From: Hydractinia symbiolongicarpus
Lineage: Eukaryota; Cnidaria; Hydrozoa; Anthoathecata; Hydractiniidae
DNA length: 64,000 bases
Assembly: GCF_029227915.1 (NCBI RefSeq)
Contig: NC_079885.1
Location: 8,432,001 to 8,496,000 of the forward strand
Direction: 5' to 3'
Part shown: one piece after another, positions 1-20,900 of the stretch
Position numbering within the stretch: the first letter of the stretch is position 1
Layout: each line of letters begins with the position of its first letter
Translations under genes and position numbers: made by a program
Notes under the pieces: generated by a model
What the model was told of the DNA's origin: nothing
The model's input: the letters and a program-made list of their open reading frames with translations, nothing else
Databases searched by the model: none

Positions 1-1690
1 TTTTTAACAGGGAAGACTTTTTCAAAGTTGCAGTATTTACCAGCCCTAAATTTGCTGATCCTTAGTAACAAAATTTTAAAGGTCGAAAAAGCCGAAACAA
101 AAATTTGAGCTTTTGTTTTGATGAAAAATACCTGGTTGTCAGTAAGCTTAAGGACTATATATTTTTCGTTTATTGTTCGTGTGGTGACATTTTTCAAAAA
201 AAGATAACATATTCACAGTACAAGCGAATGTAAACGCTGAATAAAAAAATATAAAATATAAAGAAAAGAAAAAAAGATGTTCTGATTTAATTAGCGACAC
301 GCCCTGAGTGCAAACATAGCATTGCTGTTCAAACTAGTAGCAGAATATTGCACCTACATTACCAATTGGTTTTTCATATAACCTGCATGTAGAAGTCAAT
401 AACGATTCAAGAATCGCGAATCAAAAAGAAAACACGCATTCTATGTCACGCTGGATAATAAAAATATATATCTTAACAAAGGCAAAAAAATATTTACATG
501 ATGTATTTTTTCCAATGAAATCTAAAAATTAGGTCTTATGGTGTCTGAAGGAAACATTAATAACGTTGCCTGGTTGTGAATATTGGTCTTCTCAGTAAAG
601 GTTTCTCTTGCTACGGTAAAGCTTGGAACAAACTCCCCCTTCTGTTAGACGCCCCCTCGATTAAACGCCCCCTTGATTAAATGCACTTTTTTTCAATAAC
701 TTTTCTCAATAAACTCCTCTTCCAATACGTCGCCTTTAAATGGACGTTTATTTGAACTATAATAATATCGAATTTCACTGATAATAATAAAACCCATTCC
801 AAAAAGTTTATTATTAAGAGAAAAGAATAATTAAAGTTTATTAAACGTCTCCTTGCTTGTAAGTATGTGATCAAAAACGCCAAAATTTAAATCTATAAAG
901 CAGACAAAGATCAATTTTTACCAGAATATCAAAAATCAATGTTAATGTTGTCAAACACTTCTAAAAGAAATCATTAAAAAACATGAAAATCCAGATTTAT
1001 GGATGTATCAAGCGATGAAGACCTAAGGAGGAGATCGAAATTTCTGAAAAATCAAGTCAACTTCAGAGCATTGCAAGTAATGGGATACTGTTCTCTCTTT
1101 AATTTGGCAACGAGAATCACTGTGATTCACTGATAAAGGTAATTGGAAATCTAGAAAACCTGCAAACAAAAATGACAACATTGTTTACAAAGAGATGGAT
1201 TGTTAAGCACCTATAAACCAAGTGCTCTTTGTCTTTTGAGTTGTTATCTGTTTCCAAGAGCTGTATAACTTTGCAATCATTTTTAGTCCTACCAGGTTTT
1301 TATATTCTATAAATGTTCAAAAAACGGTCAAATTGTCTTTTAAAGATGTTTGTTTGCCTAACTGCGTAATTTGAGCATATACCTAATGAATTTCCAGCTT
1401 ATTTTAGATAAATTGTCAGTTGATAGAACTTTTTTTGCGAATCCTATTTCCATTTGAATATTGCAGTTTGTGATAATAATAATTTGAATTTGATTGTTTT
1501 TGTTCTTTCCTATTCAAACTTCGTTTATGTAAAATATACTTGATTGAATAATAACGACCGGGTTAGAGTCGTAACAAGAAAAAAAAAAGAAAAAAAGGAA
1601 GACGTGAAAAAATGGAATAAATTTTTGAGTACTACAGAATGAGTGAGTAAAACCTTTTTTTCAGATTTTAAAAAAAGGCTACAAGACAGC
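1..1690. other. AT-rich flank without a recognised gene
   Basis: No exon with a convincing family match or transmembrane segment was found here on either strand. Around 640-690 there are two close copies of a short motif (cgcccc-ctcgattaaa / cgcccccttgattaaa), probably a piece of a dispersed repeat. A 44-codon open frame begins at the ATG at about 1000, but it is too short and unsupported to call a gene. Confidence 0.5.
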
Positions 1691-1702
1691 TGTTGGCTTT
1701 CG

Positions 1703-1923
1703 ACTTTAGTGACTTACACGAAAGTCGAGCTTATGGTTATGAACAAGTTTATGATCACTCTGAGGAAAAAAACAACAACTTAAATCAACCTAAATATCAC
1801 ATTGAGCATCCAAATATAACTGAAGATGACAGAAAAGCTCCCTACATACATATACTGGATATCCATAATTTGTTCAATATAAGCACTTACCTTGCTTATA
1901 ACTCATATTCTCTAATAAAATAA
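1703..1923 (+). pseudogene. Orphan cytoplasmic-tail exon of a receptor-like gene (copy 1)
   Basis: The open frame begins DFSDLHESRA, and the same residues open the last exon of the partial gene at 4010-4098. It continues into a tyrosine- and asparagine-rich tail (AYGYEQVYDH...) and ends at a TAA at 1921-1923. The downstream DNA, to about 2300, also matches the flank of the second copy (to about 4480), so exon and 3' flank were duplicated together. The base pair expected to be the splice acceptor AG reads CG here (1701-1702), whereas copy 2 has a good TTTTAG. The exon is therefore either spliced from another upstream AG (1663 or 1688 region) or is dead. No matching transmembrane exon was seen upstream in the window. 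Function is inferred only from the paralogue. Confidence 0.5.
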
Positions 1924-3013
1924 ATTTCAAACGTTTATTGCACATAAAGCCAGTCGAAGCCACAACAATGACATTTCAATTTTTTTAGAGGTACTAATTA
2001 GCATTTTTTACAAATACAGCTCCTCGTGTTGTCTCGTCAAAACAAACTTTTGATTTACTGATATTTAATATAGTTTACTTACCGTAGCTTATTTTTCCGT
2101 CAAAAAGAATACTAAAGGAAAATTTTTCTTTCTTAAGAAAGAAAAAAGAAGAAAGTCATTCTTCATAAACAGGTTGTCTAGACGTCTATGTGGTTCTAAG
2201 TGTGTCTAATTTCTTGCACCTTGACCATTTGAGTGGTCCGTTTATTACACGCCATTCATCAGAAATTGCTTATTAAATCCTTTTGTAGCCCCTTAAATAT
2301 CGTTTTAATGCTTGATTTCCAATCAGACATCAATGATAATCGTTTTTACTCATTGCCTAGGAGTTCCCATCAAAAGATGTCTCTCGTTGCCTTTTCGTAA
2401 AAGAATCATACTTAATAATACGAACGAATCAGTCTTTATCACTATCTGATAATGCAAGAAATTAGAAACGTGAGATGATAAAGAAAAGGTTTTACAAAAA
2501 GGATAGTCTAAAAGATCTTTACAATAACATGATGCATGAATTCGCGTGAGTAACCCACCATTACACAGCTTTCAGTCAATTGAAACATTTTTGTTGTTGT
2601 TTCCAACAAAATTTAGTTGTTCGATAATAGTTTGTCTCCTTGTAAGGTAGTTTTCTTGATTCGATACAAATTCTTATGCTTTCTGCGACGTAACTATTTT
2701 TCTTCCCTAATATGATCATATATCCGAACTCAAACTATTTTGGAGAACGAAATAAAAGGTTTATCACACGACGAATGAAAGCAATTTGCAATTAATTGCA
2801 CACAAATTATTCCCCCGCACTTCTGGGTTACCATTGTTACCACCTAAGGAAGCGAAAATCCCTAAAAGTATATTTTTTGCTAGCCGTAGAATTCGATGAT
2901 TCTGAGAGTCATTGGTTAAGATTTTCCTAGATGGCTTTAAAGGTTACAGGTTAAATAAGTATTTTAAGACTTGTTGTTTGTAATATGTTATGAGAAATAT
3001 TTTTTGTATTTAG
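1924..3013. other. 3' flank of tail copy 1 and spacer
   Basis: 1924-2300 is the untranslated flank that recurs in diverged form at about 4099-4480; shared words include gagtggtc-gtttattacac and ttttgtagcccctt. From 2300 to 3013 I see AT-rich DNA with no supported exon. Confidence 0.5.
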
Positions 3014-4098
3014 CTAGATGTGAAAGAAAAAGTAATAATTTCGTTATCAATCGGATTAGGAGCTGTTGTTCTGTTATTGCTGGTCATTCTGCTACGCTTG
3101 TTAAATACGAGGTATTTCGTTTATTTAAGAATCCTTTCCTGCTCTATTTGGCTAGGTTGTGAACAATTAAGACATCGTTCTGTTCCTTATTAGTACTTAC
3201 AGTGCAGTTATTCATAACTTGTTTGTTACATACACACAAATTTCAACAGTAAAAAGATGTCTGCAGGCTCAGTATTTACTACTGAATAAACTTTACCACT
3301 AGACCTTTTGCTTTGTTCCTTGTAAGAAAAGTAGAAGAAGAAATTAAAATAGAGAAATAGTGCTTTAAAATCAGTGCTTTAAAAGCCAAAATATAATAAT
3401 ATTGTTTGTAAAATGAAAACACATGCATTGCATTATATTTAGAAGACGGGCCATTGTTCCTCAAGTAAGCTGGAATTTTCAGGTATAACTTTAAATATTG
3501 TATGAAGAGAATTTATTTGGTAACCAATTAACGAAAATAGATACTCGAAACTGCTCAATTGCAAAAAACAGAGGATAACAAGTTTCATATTTTTATCGAT
3601 CTTAAACAATTCTTGAATTGGATTATTATTCATATTTTGCCGATAAAATACCAAAATTTGATTGGACCAACATTATCATTGAATATCTATTTTCGCGCCG
3701 TTTGAATTAATGAAAACAGGCTTTTCCACATGACTGATTTGCTAGTGCTCAGACCTGTGTAAAACTCAGAACAATTTAATTATCTTTCAGAAAAATAATA
3801 TTCAAGAAGAAAAACATGGATGGATATCTGAGTCACCATTTTTTGTACCGACAACCCCACCGAACAGCAAAGAAGGTTTTACTTTTTCATACAGGTCCGA
3901 TAGTTTGAACAATGTCTTACCTAACATCATGTAGATAAAGTTCTATGTTTTATAGAAAATAAACACATCACATTAAATTCTCTGGTTATAGTTGGACTGT
4001 TAATTTTAGATTTTAGTGACTTACACGAAAGTCGAGCTAATAGACAAAAAACAGCATCGGAAATCATCTTAAATTTCCCATTGGTTGCCGAAATATAA
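3014..4098 (+). pseudogene. Partial single-pass receptor gene: TM exon and cytoplasmic tail
   Basis: Four exons can be joined in frame: 3014-3111 (transmembrane helix rich in V, L, I and G, followed by LLRLLNTR), 3443-3464 (22 bases, basic RRAIVPQ), 3791-3875 (tail with FFVPTTPPNSKE) and 4010-4098 (DFSDLHESRA... to TAA). The TM exon is exactly 98 bases and runs from phase 0 to phase 2. It is followed by a tiny phase 2-to-0 exon and then a phase 0-to-1 exon, the same order as in the complete gene at 6845-16984, which supports common ancestry. No ectodomain or signal-peptide exon was found in the 1.1 kb upstream. Relative to copy 1 the last exon lacks roughly 350 bases, including the tyrosine-rich stretch, so the tail is shortened. 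It is probably a truncated tandem duplicate. Alternatively its ectodomain exons lie outside the window, with copy 1 sitting in an intron. Confidence 0.5.
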
Positions 4099-4489
4099 CC
4101 ATAACTTATTTTACTGCTAAAAAGAATGCTAAAAATGATGTTTTTAATAAGATAACTTTTTTTGAAGATAACAACAAAAATAGTAAAGTCATCATAAAAA
4201 AATTAATATACAGGTTGTCTATATAGAAAACTACATGCTCCAAAACTGCACTATGACTTTTTCCAGACAGAAACACTCATATATTCGCAGGCTCTTGTTT
4301 TTAAATGTCACGAGAAACCGTTAAAACTCAACACCATCGGTTGTCTATATACTTATGAAGTGCGTATAATGTTTTTGTATTTGACCTTTCGAGTGGTCTG
4401 TTTATTACACACTTCTCCAGAATGTGCGAGGATGGACGAAGATTTTAATTTAAAAATTTTGTAGCCCCTTTAGCAGAAAAATTATTTTT

Positions 4490-5180
4490 CTCTTCAAAAT
4501 GCAATCAAACAATTAGCAGACACGTTTTCCACTTCAGAAGTTAAGTAAACTCCTGGTTATTCGGTACTTATCCGAAATTTTCGGTTATTCAAAAATATTT
4601 TATTTCCCCCTGGATTTTGTAATAGAATTCAACGTAAATTTTCCTCAGTTATTGGAATTTTCAGTTATTCGAAAATGAAGATATTCGAAGCTGTTTTCTA
4701 TAACCCCCTCCCCGCTCCTTTACCCAATACTCCCCAGTTTTTCGAAATTTGAAGCAAAAATAAGGTTTTTTAACTTTAAAAGATAAACATAAAACGTAAT
4801 AAAAAAAATTAGGAGATTTTGTAAAGATTTTATTTTTTTAGGTTATTTAGAATATTTTAAGAGGTGTGGCGAGCCGTGATATACGTGAATTTCAACAGTC
4901 TTTATTCTCTCCTACATAAAAAATTCTTGGAAACCGGTATGAATTGGCGAAATTTAATTCTCGTAAAATATTAGGAATTGCCCACTTCGCCATAATTATT
5001 TTTCATTGGTAATAAAGAAATGTGATGTTTTGCAGCATGCCCGTATATTATTTCGGAAGGTCTGATTTTATTCTAAACAATCGTAAACCAACAAAACCAC
5101 TTAAAAAGAGTAAGAACATTGTGACTTAACCTTTCTATTACCCTAAAAAACTTGGTATTACTTTCCTGACTCATTAAACA
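4490..5180. other. AT-rich spacer
   Basis: Only AT-rich DNA with short repeated words (tcggttattcg-like) is visible. No supported exon on either strand. Confidence 0.4.
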
Positions 5181-5184
5181 TATA

Positions 5185-5965
5185 GGTAAGATTAGCGTGT
5201 AAAATAAACAAGATTAACATATGAAATAACCAAGTTTAGCATGTACAATAACCAAGTTTAGCATGTGAAATAACCATGTTTAGGACGTAAAATAACCAAG
5301 TTTAACATGTAATATAACCAAGCTTAGCATGTAAAATAACCAAGTTTAGCATGTTAAATAACCAAGTTTAACATGTAAAATAACCAAGTTTAGCATGTAA
5401 AATAACCAAGTTTAGCATGTACAATAACCAAGTTTAGCATGTGAAATAACCAAGTTTAGCATATGAAATAACCAAGTTTAGCATGTACAATAAACAAGTT
5501 TAGCATGTAAAAAACCAAGTTTAGCATGTACAATAAACAAGTTTAGCATGTACAATAACAAGTTTAGCATGCGAAATAACCAAGTTTAGCATATACAATA
5601 AACAAGTTTAGCATGTACAATAAACAAGTTTAGCATGTGAAATAACCAAATTTAGCATGTACAATAAACAAGTTTAGCATGTACAATAACAAGTTTAGCA
5701 TGTAAAATAACCAAGTTTAGCATGTACAATAAACAAGTTTAGCATGTACAATAAACAAGTTTAGCATGTGAAATAACCAAATTTAGCATGTACAATAAAC
5801 AAGTTTAGCATGTACAATAACAAGTTTAGCATGCGAAATAACCAAGTTTAGCATATACAATAACCAAGTTTAGCATGCGAAATAACCAAGTTTACCATGT
5901 ACAATAAACAAGTTTAGCATGTACAATAAACAAGTTTAGCATGTACAAAATCCTAGCATGTGAAA
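5185..5965 (+). repeat. 22-bp minisatellite, about 35 units
   Basis: The unit is close to aacaagtttagcatgtacaat, 21-22 bases long, repeated head to tail for about 780 bases. Variants alternate between tgtacaataa, tgtaaaataa and tgtgaaataa, and the early units are most diverged. No open frame runs through it. Confidence 0.95.
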
Positions 5966-5969
5966 TAAG

Positions 5970-6840
5970 TAGCTCAAAAATTTAGTAAGAATTGATACCT
6001 GGTAGCTATTGTCAGATACTCATTAAACCATGTCTGCTGATGCTCCATCAGAAATTTTAAGAAAAATGCGATTGGTTATTTGCGAAAATAATTTTGAACC
6101 AACCAACAGAGTATATAATGCATAATTAATCGTCTGCGTAGGTTGTAAACCGAACTCCATTAAAAAAGTGATCCGCCCAGTATCAGGAATTTTGTGTGAT
6201 TGCGTAATTGTTTAATGAATTTTTCGTCTGAGCAGGAAAAATGGTTAGACATTGAAACAATGTTAGTCAGATAAAAAGTTGCCTTAAGGTTAACAAAAAA
6301 CTCCATAATAAACATCCGTACACTCGATATAATGGCCAATATACATGAGCTACTCGCAGCTGCAAATTTTTCTTTGGAAATGTCAACTATGTCATAGAAA
6401 TGCTAAATGGAATGTCAATTTTACATACCATAAAAAAACGATAAAAAAATATGACGTTCCATTATTGGTTTACTTCTCGCAACAAATAATGGAGTCATGT
6501 AAAAGTTGAATATGATGTAGGAACAAGCGAGAAAAAAGACTAAGAAATACATGAAATCGTTGTTTTCTTTTTATTAAAACTTGTTTCTCCTGTTTCATAA
6601 AAAGGAGTAAAAAAACATTCAGTTTGTTTTTCAAAATACAATTATTGAGATATTAAAAAAAAGAAATAAAATGGAAAAAGAGAAAAGATCATAAAAACTC
6701 AATATTCGTAATAACTTTAAAATAACGAATCTAAATTCACAGCATTAAAAAAACAATGCATAAAAATTTTTTTTTTTTAAATAACAGTCAGAAGAAATCG
6801 AACAGAAAAACATAAGAAAATATTTTTAACTTTGAACTCA
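5970..6840. other. Upstream region of the receptor gene
   Basis: AT-rich DNA between the minisatellite and the first ATG of the receptor gene. It should hold the promoter and 5' UTR. No TATA box could be chosen with confidence because TATA-like words are everywhere. Confidence 0.4.
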
Positions 6841-6844
6841 AAAC

Positions 6845-16984
<10,140 letters not shown>

Positions 16985-17150
16985 AAACAGGATCACAATG
17001 CAAGTCTAAAAAACAGGACCAAGATTCAAGGACAAAGAAACAGAACTGAAATGCGCGCACAAAAAAACAGGACCACACAAAAACACACACACTATACCAA
17101 ACAAAAGCACAAATATACAGGACCAAAATGCAACCACAGGACTAAATAAA
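16985..17150 (+). promoter_or_regulatory. Receptor 3' UTR with aacaggacca repeats and AATAAA
   Basis: After the TAA at 16982-16984 the motif aaacaggacca/aacaggatca recurs about six times at irregular spacing of roughly 20-40 bases. An AATAAA polyadenylation signal is at 17145-17150. The repeat is transcribed if the gene model is right. Confidence 0.6.
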
Positions 17151-17600
17151 TCATTGACGAAGTCACCAATGCTGAAAAGGGCTGGTTTTTACTGTGAACG
17201 ACGGTTGTTGTGCGGAGCTATGCAATTGACCAGAATCAAAAGACTCGCTAACTTTCAAGTTTCTCGAACCTCAAAAAAGCATGTTTCTTTTTCCTTACTT
17301 GTACCGATATGATTGAATCCGCATACACGTAAATTTTCAACTCGACTCTTTCTTGAGAAATAGTTTCGGTAGCATTGTTTTTTTAGTTCACATCTTCTAA
17401 TTTGTCAAAACAGAATTTAAACTTGACACATTATTTCCCTAAACTGTTGTCGCAGTGTCTGTTCAAAAATTTCCGATTTAATCAAGGTTATATTAAGGAT
17501 TTCGAACCTTCTCCTGAAAAACTTCTCCACAACAATAGCCGTATACTGTTCAAAACACTTGTGCGCAGCTTTAGTTTAAACACCCGCAGAGTACTTTGAG

Positions 17601-17641
17601 GACCGGCGAACCCGTGGACTTTTCCACGGGCTACCACTAGT
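17601..17641 (+). repeat. 3' end fragment of a hairpin-ended short repeat
   Basis: Contains cgaacccgtgga, then the inverse tccacggg, and ends in ctaccactagt. It matches the ends of the longer copies at 26476-26607, 38403-38491 and 50441-50578. A hairpin followed closely by CTAG resembles Helitron 3' ends, but this is only a resemblance. Confidence 0.65.
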
Positions 17642-17711
17642 TTCAAATACAGTTAGGGTCATTAAAGACAATAAATTGGAAAACCATGGCACAGGCACCA
17701 ATCAACATTTC

Positions 17712-17717
17712 TTTATT
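17712..17717 (-). promoter_or_regulatory. Candidate ADAT1 polyadenylation signal
   Basis: AATAAA on the minus strand (tttatt on plus), about 195 bases downstream of the ADAT1 stop codon. Confidence 0.5.
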
Positions 17718-17910
17718 TCTAACGAAGAGTGTAAACCGTTTCCGCAAAATTATAATCTTATTTCAGAATTAAGTAAAACCCAGATTGATTGAACTGGACG
17801 TTATATTGGATGAAATGTTGGACCCACTTTTACCCCGTAAAATATCATATTTAAAGCTACGTTTCGTGAAATTATAATCCACAGATAAGTACGTAGAAAT
17901 TTAAACTTAT

Positions 17911-20900
17911 TTAGAAGAATTCCTCATGTTCTTGTGGTTTTCGAATCCAGTCGTCGAATACACTAAAAAAGTTTTCTCTCATTTTTCGGTATCGTTGGCA
18001 TGCGCGTTTATGCTCCCGGTATGTTGATGAAGAAGTGAAACTAAAAAAAATTCAAAAGTAATTCAGAATTCAGACACATGAATAACAACAATAACAAAAA
18101 CAATAAATAGGAGACTGAGCTTACCCTGCGTCCTTTTGAAGCAGTTTTAATGTTTTCTTGAAGTCGTGGAAAAGGTTTTCCTTGCATATTGAAGTTCTGC
18201 AGAAGAGGGCAAATCACAATGTATAAGCACAATACGACAACTAAGCTAATTTTTTTCTAGATTTTTTTTAAAAAATTTGAAAATGGGAAATAAATTTAGT
18301 GGTTCGAGGTTTGAGGCAAACCTTTTGTAAAACAAAATTAAACAAAGTAAATGGCGATTTTCTAAAAGATGAAGAACGAACATATACTAAACCACGAATG
18401 AGGAACTTACTTAGCTTTTGGTGTATTTAAATCCTTTTTCGTTATCCCATGCTTTCTACCGCTGGCTGTTACCTCGTGTATATCGCATGAAGGACACCAT
18501 AGAATGGCTAGATAAAAATGACAGGTAATGTGACTGTCTACGAAACTAGTATAGATCTGTACATAGAGTATACGCACTGATGTATAAAATAGGCAATCGA
18601 CAAAGTCCCTCCCTCCTCCAGGCTATTAAATCAATTTCGATAAGGTTATTCCATAACATATATCAAGTTTGTCTGCAAAAGGTTATAGCGGAATCCCAAA
18701 AAGACTAACAAAAAAAGGTGGAAAACCTAGTTCTAAAAATTGAATATTAATGTTCCGTACAGTGAATATTATGGTATTGCGGGAGATGCAAATCCCATGT
18801 AAAATCTAATTTGTGGATACTCGCTGGACGAAAAAACCTGTTAAAGTGATTAGGAAATTTGAAAAAATTCAGGTAAATGTTTCTAAGGTACGTCAAAGAT
18901 ACTATCCTCAGCAACTACGTTACCTTCTTATTGATTCTTTCAATGCTATTTCAAATTTTTAAATTATTTTACAAATATTAAATTTTTACATAATTTTTTT
19001 AAAAATTACATTTTGTAGATAAAATTCAGTCCATGAGCAAAAAATTCAAGAAAAAAATTTAAATCAGCGAAATGTATTACTTTGCTTTCAACCCTATTCT
19101 GTAACTTTGATTTTAACCCTATTTGGTAACTCTTCTTTGCTATGTTGCAAGATTATCATACTTCTGATATTTTTATATTTATTTACTAGACACTATGCTA
19201 AAAGTTAAAATTATGCCATAAAATTCTATGAAATCTTTATCGGGAAAATATAATAACTTTCATTAGGATTATCATTAGAACAGGAACCTCACAACAAATC
19301 TTTAGCTGGATTACCCGGGGTTTTCGGATTTCACTTGATTTTAACAGTGATTTTAAAAAGATCTTTACATAACAACGATTTAGACAGTTTGCAGCAAATC
19401 AACTTTCCTTTCTTGGCGAAAATAATTTCACTGAAACTTTACTTGTCATCATTCCACTCTTTTGGATTGTATCCCACTCCTCGAATGACTGACCTCAAAC
19501 ATTTCACGAGCAAAAAATTCACCAATTACTCCTTAGAATCATTCTGTCAAACTAACCTGTTCCAGCTGGTGTCATTCTCCCTTCCACATTTCTGCATTTT
19601 TGCTCAATCATTTCTTTACTGTCACAGAAACGCAACGAAGACCGAAGAACATGTGGTTTATGCACTAGTAAGAAATTGTTATTTACAATTCGACCACGTG
19701 TGGACATGGCCCTAAGCAAAGCATCTTTATTAAATTCACCGTTACTTATTACGACTGAAGTCAAATAAATTTGCGCGTTTAAAAAGTTCGATAGAAGTCC
19801 TCCGTTAATACCCAGTATACACCATTTCATCATCTTATCAGAGCAGCACATTGATAAGGTTCTGTCACCGCGCCCGGGTTTTACTCTTAAGGCTCCAGTT
19901 ACATGATAACTTTCACCATCTTCAAGCGAGTCTTGCTTTCCGTTTGGAACACATTTAGCACCAGTGCGGTGAATATCTTTGGTAATACATGACATACCAA
20001 CATTTTTCGAACTTGTATCGATATTGTCAGAATGCGTATCAAGATTAGTCACAGTTGTACCGATATCAGACGAAATTTTATCGATATTAATCGAACTTTC
20101 ATCGATATTATTCCAACATGTATCGGCACTATACGAACTTGCATCGATATTAGTCGAAGTTGTATAGTCTTTATTCGAACTTGCATCGATATTAGTCGAA
20201 GTTGTATCGACACTATTCGAACTTGCATCAAAACCACTAATATTCGAACCTGCATAGATATTAGTCGAACTTTTATCGATAATTTTCGAACTAATATTTT
20301 TATTTATTCGAGTCAATTTTATTTGGTTATTCTTTACGACCTCATTGGGTTGATTTAAACCCCGTGGCCCTTCTGAGTGTGTTGATTGGCTGGTATTACC
20401 CAATTCGGGTTCCGATTGGTTAACTATTTCTACGCGTGACTGAACGTTCGTTTGGAGTACGGTGCGACATAACTTTTTACTCTCAGGTTTGTCAACAACC
20501 TCTGTACATTGTCGTTTGGAAGACTTTCCATTTATTGTGGTTTCGCGATGATATGATATTGTTTTGTCTCTTGGAAATATCGAAGCGTCTCCACCTTAAT
20601 GCAAAAATACGTCAAATTTCAAAAATATACATATACAAAAGAAACGAAAACAAATACGAGAAGTACACAATCGACACAAATTTAGTTTTAATGGCCAACC
20701 AGTCATGCAACAGTTTGATTGATAATTAACCAAATCAATACTTTCTTAAAGTCCAAACAAAAACAATTATGATTCTCGATCTTTAAACTAATTTCAAACC
20801 AAACTTTTAACCAAAAATTTCTATGGGTAATTACATCTTAAAGCTTCAATATTAAAATGTGATTTGAATTTTAAATCCATTGAAACAGAAACATATATAC

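Noticed and set aside
19335-19715. Plus-strand open frame of 126 codons
   Set aside because: It overlaps the end of ADAT1 exon 5 and its intron in antisense and has no recognisable domain.
19979-20358. Plus-strand frames rich in IDISRTCIDI-like repeats
   Set aside because: They are the antisense reading of the ADAT1 21-bp coding repeat.
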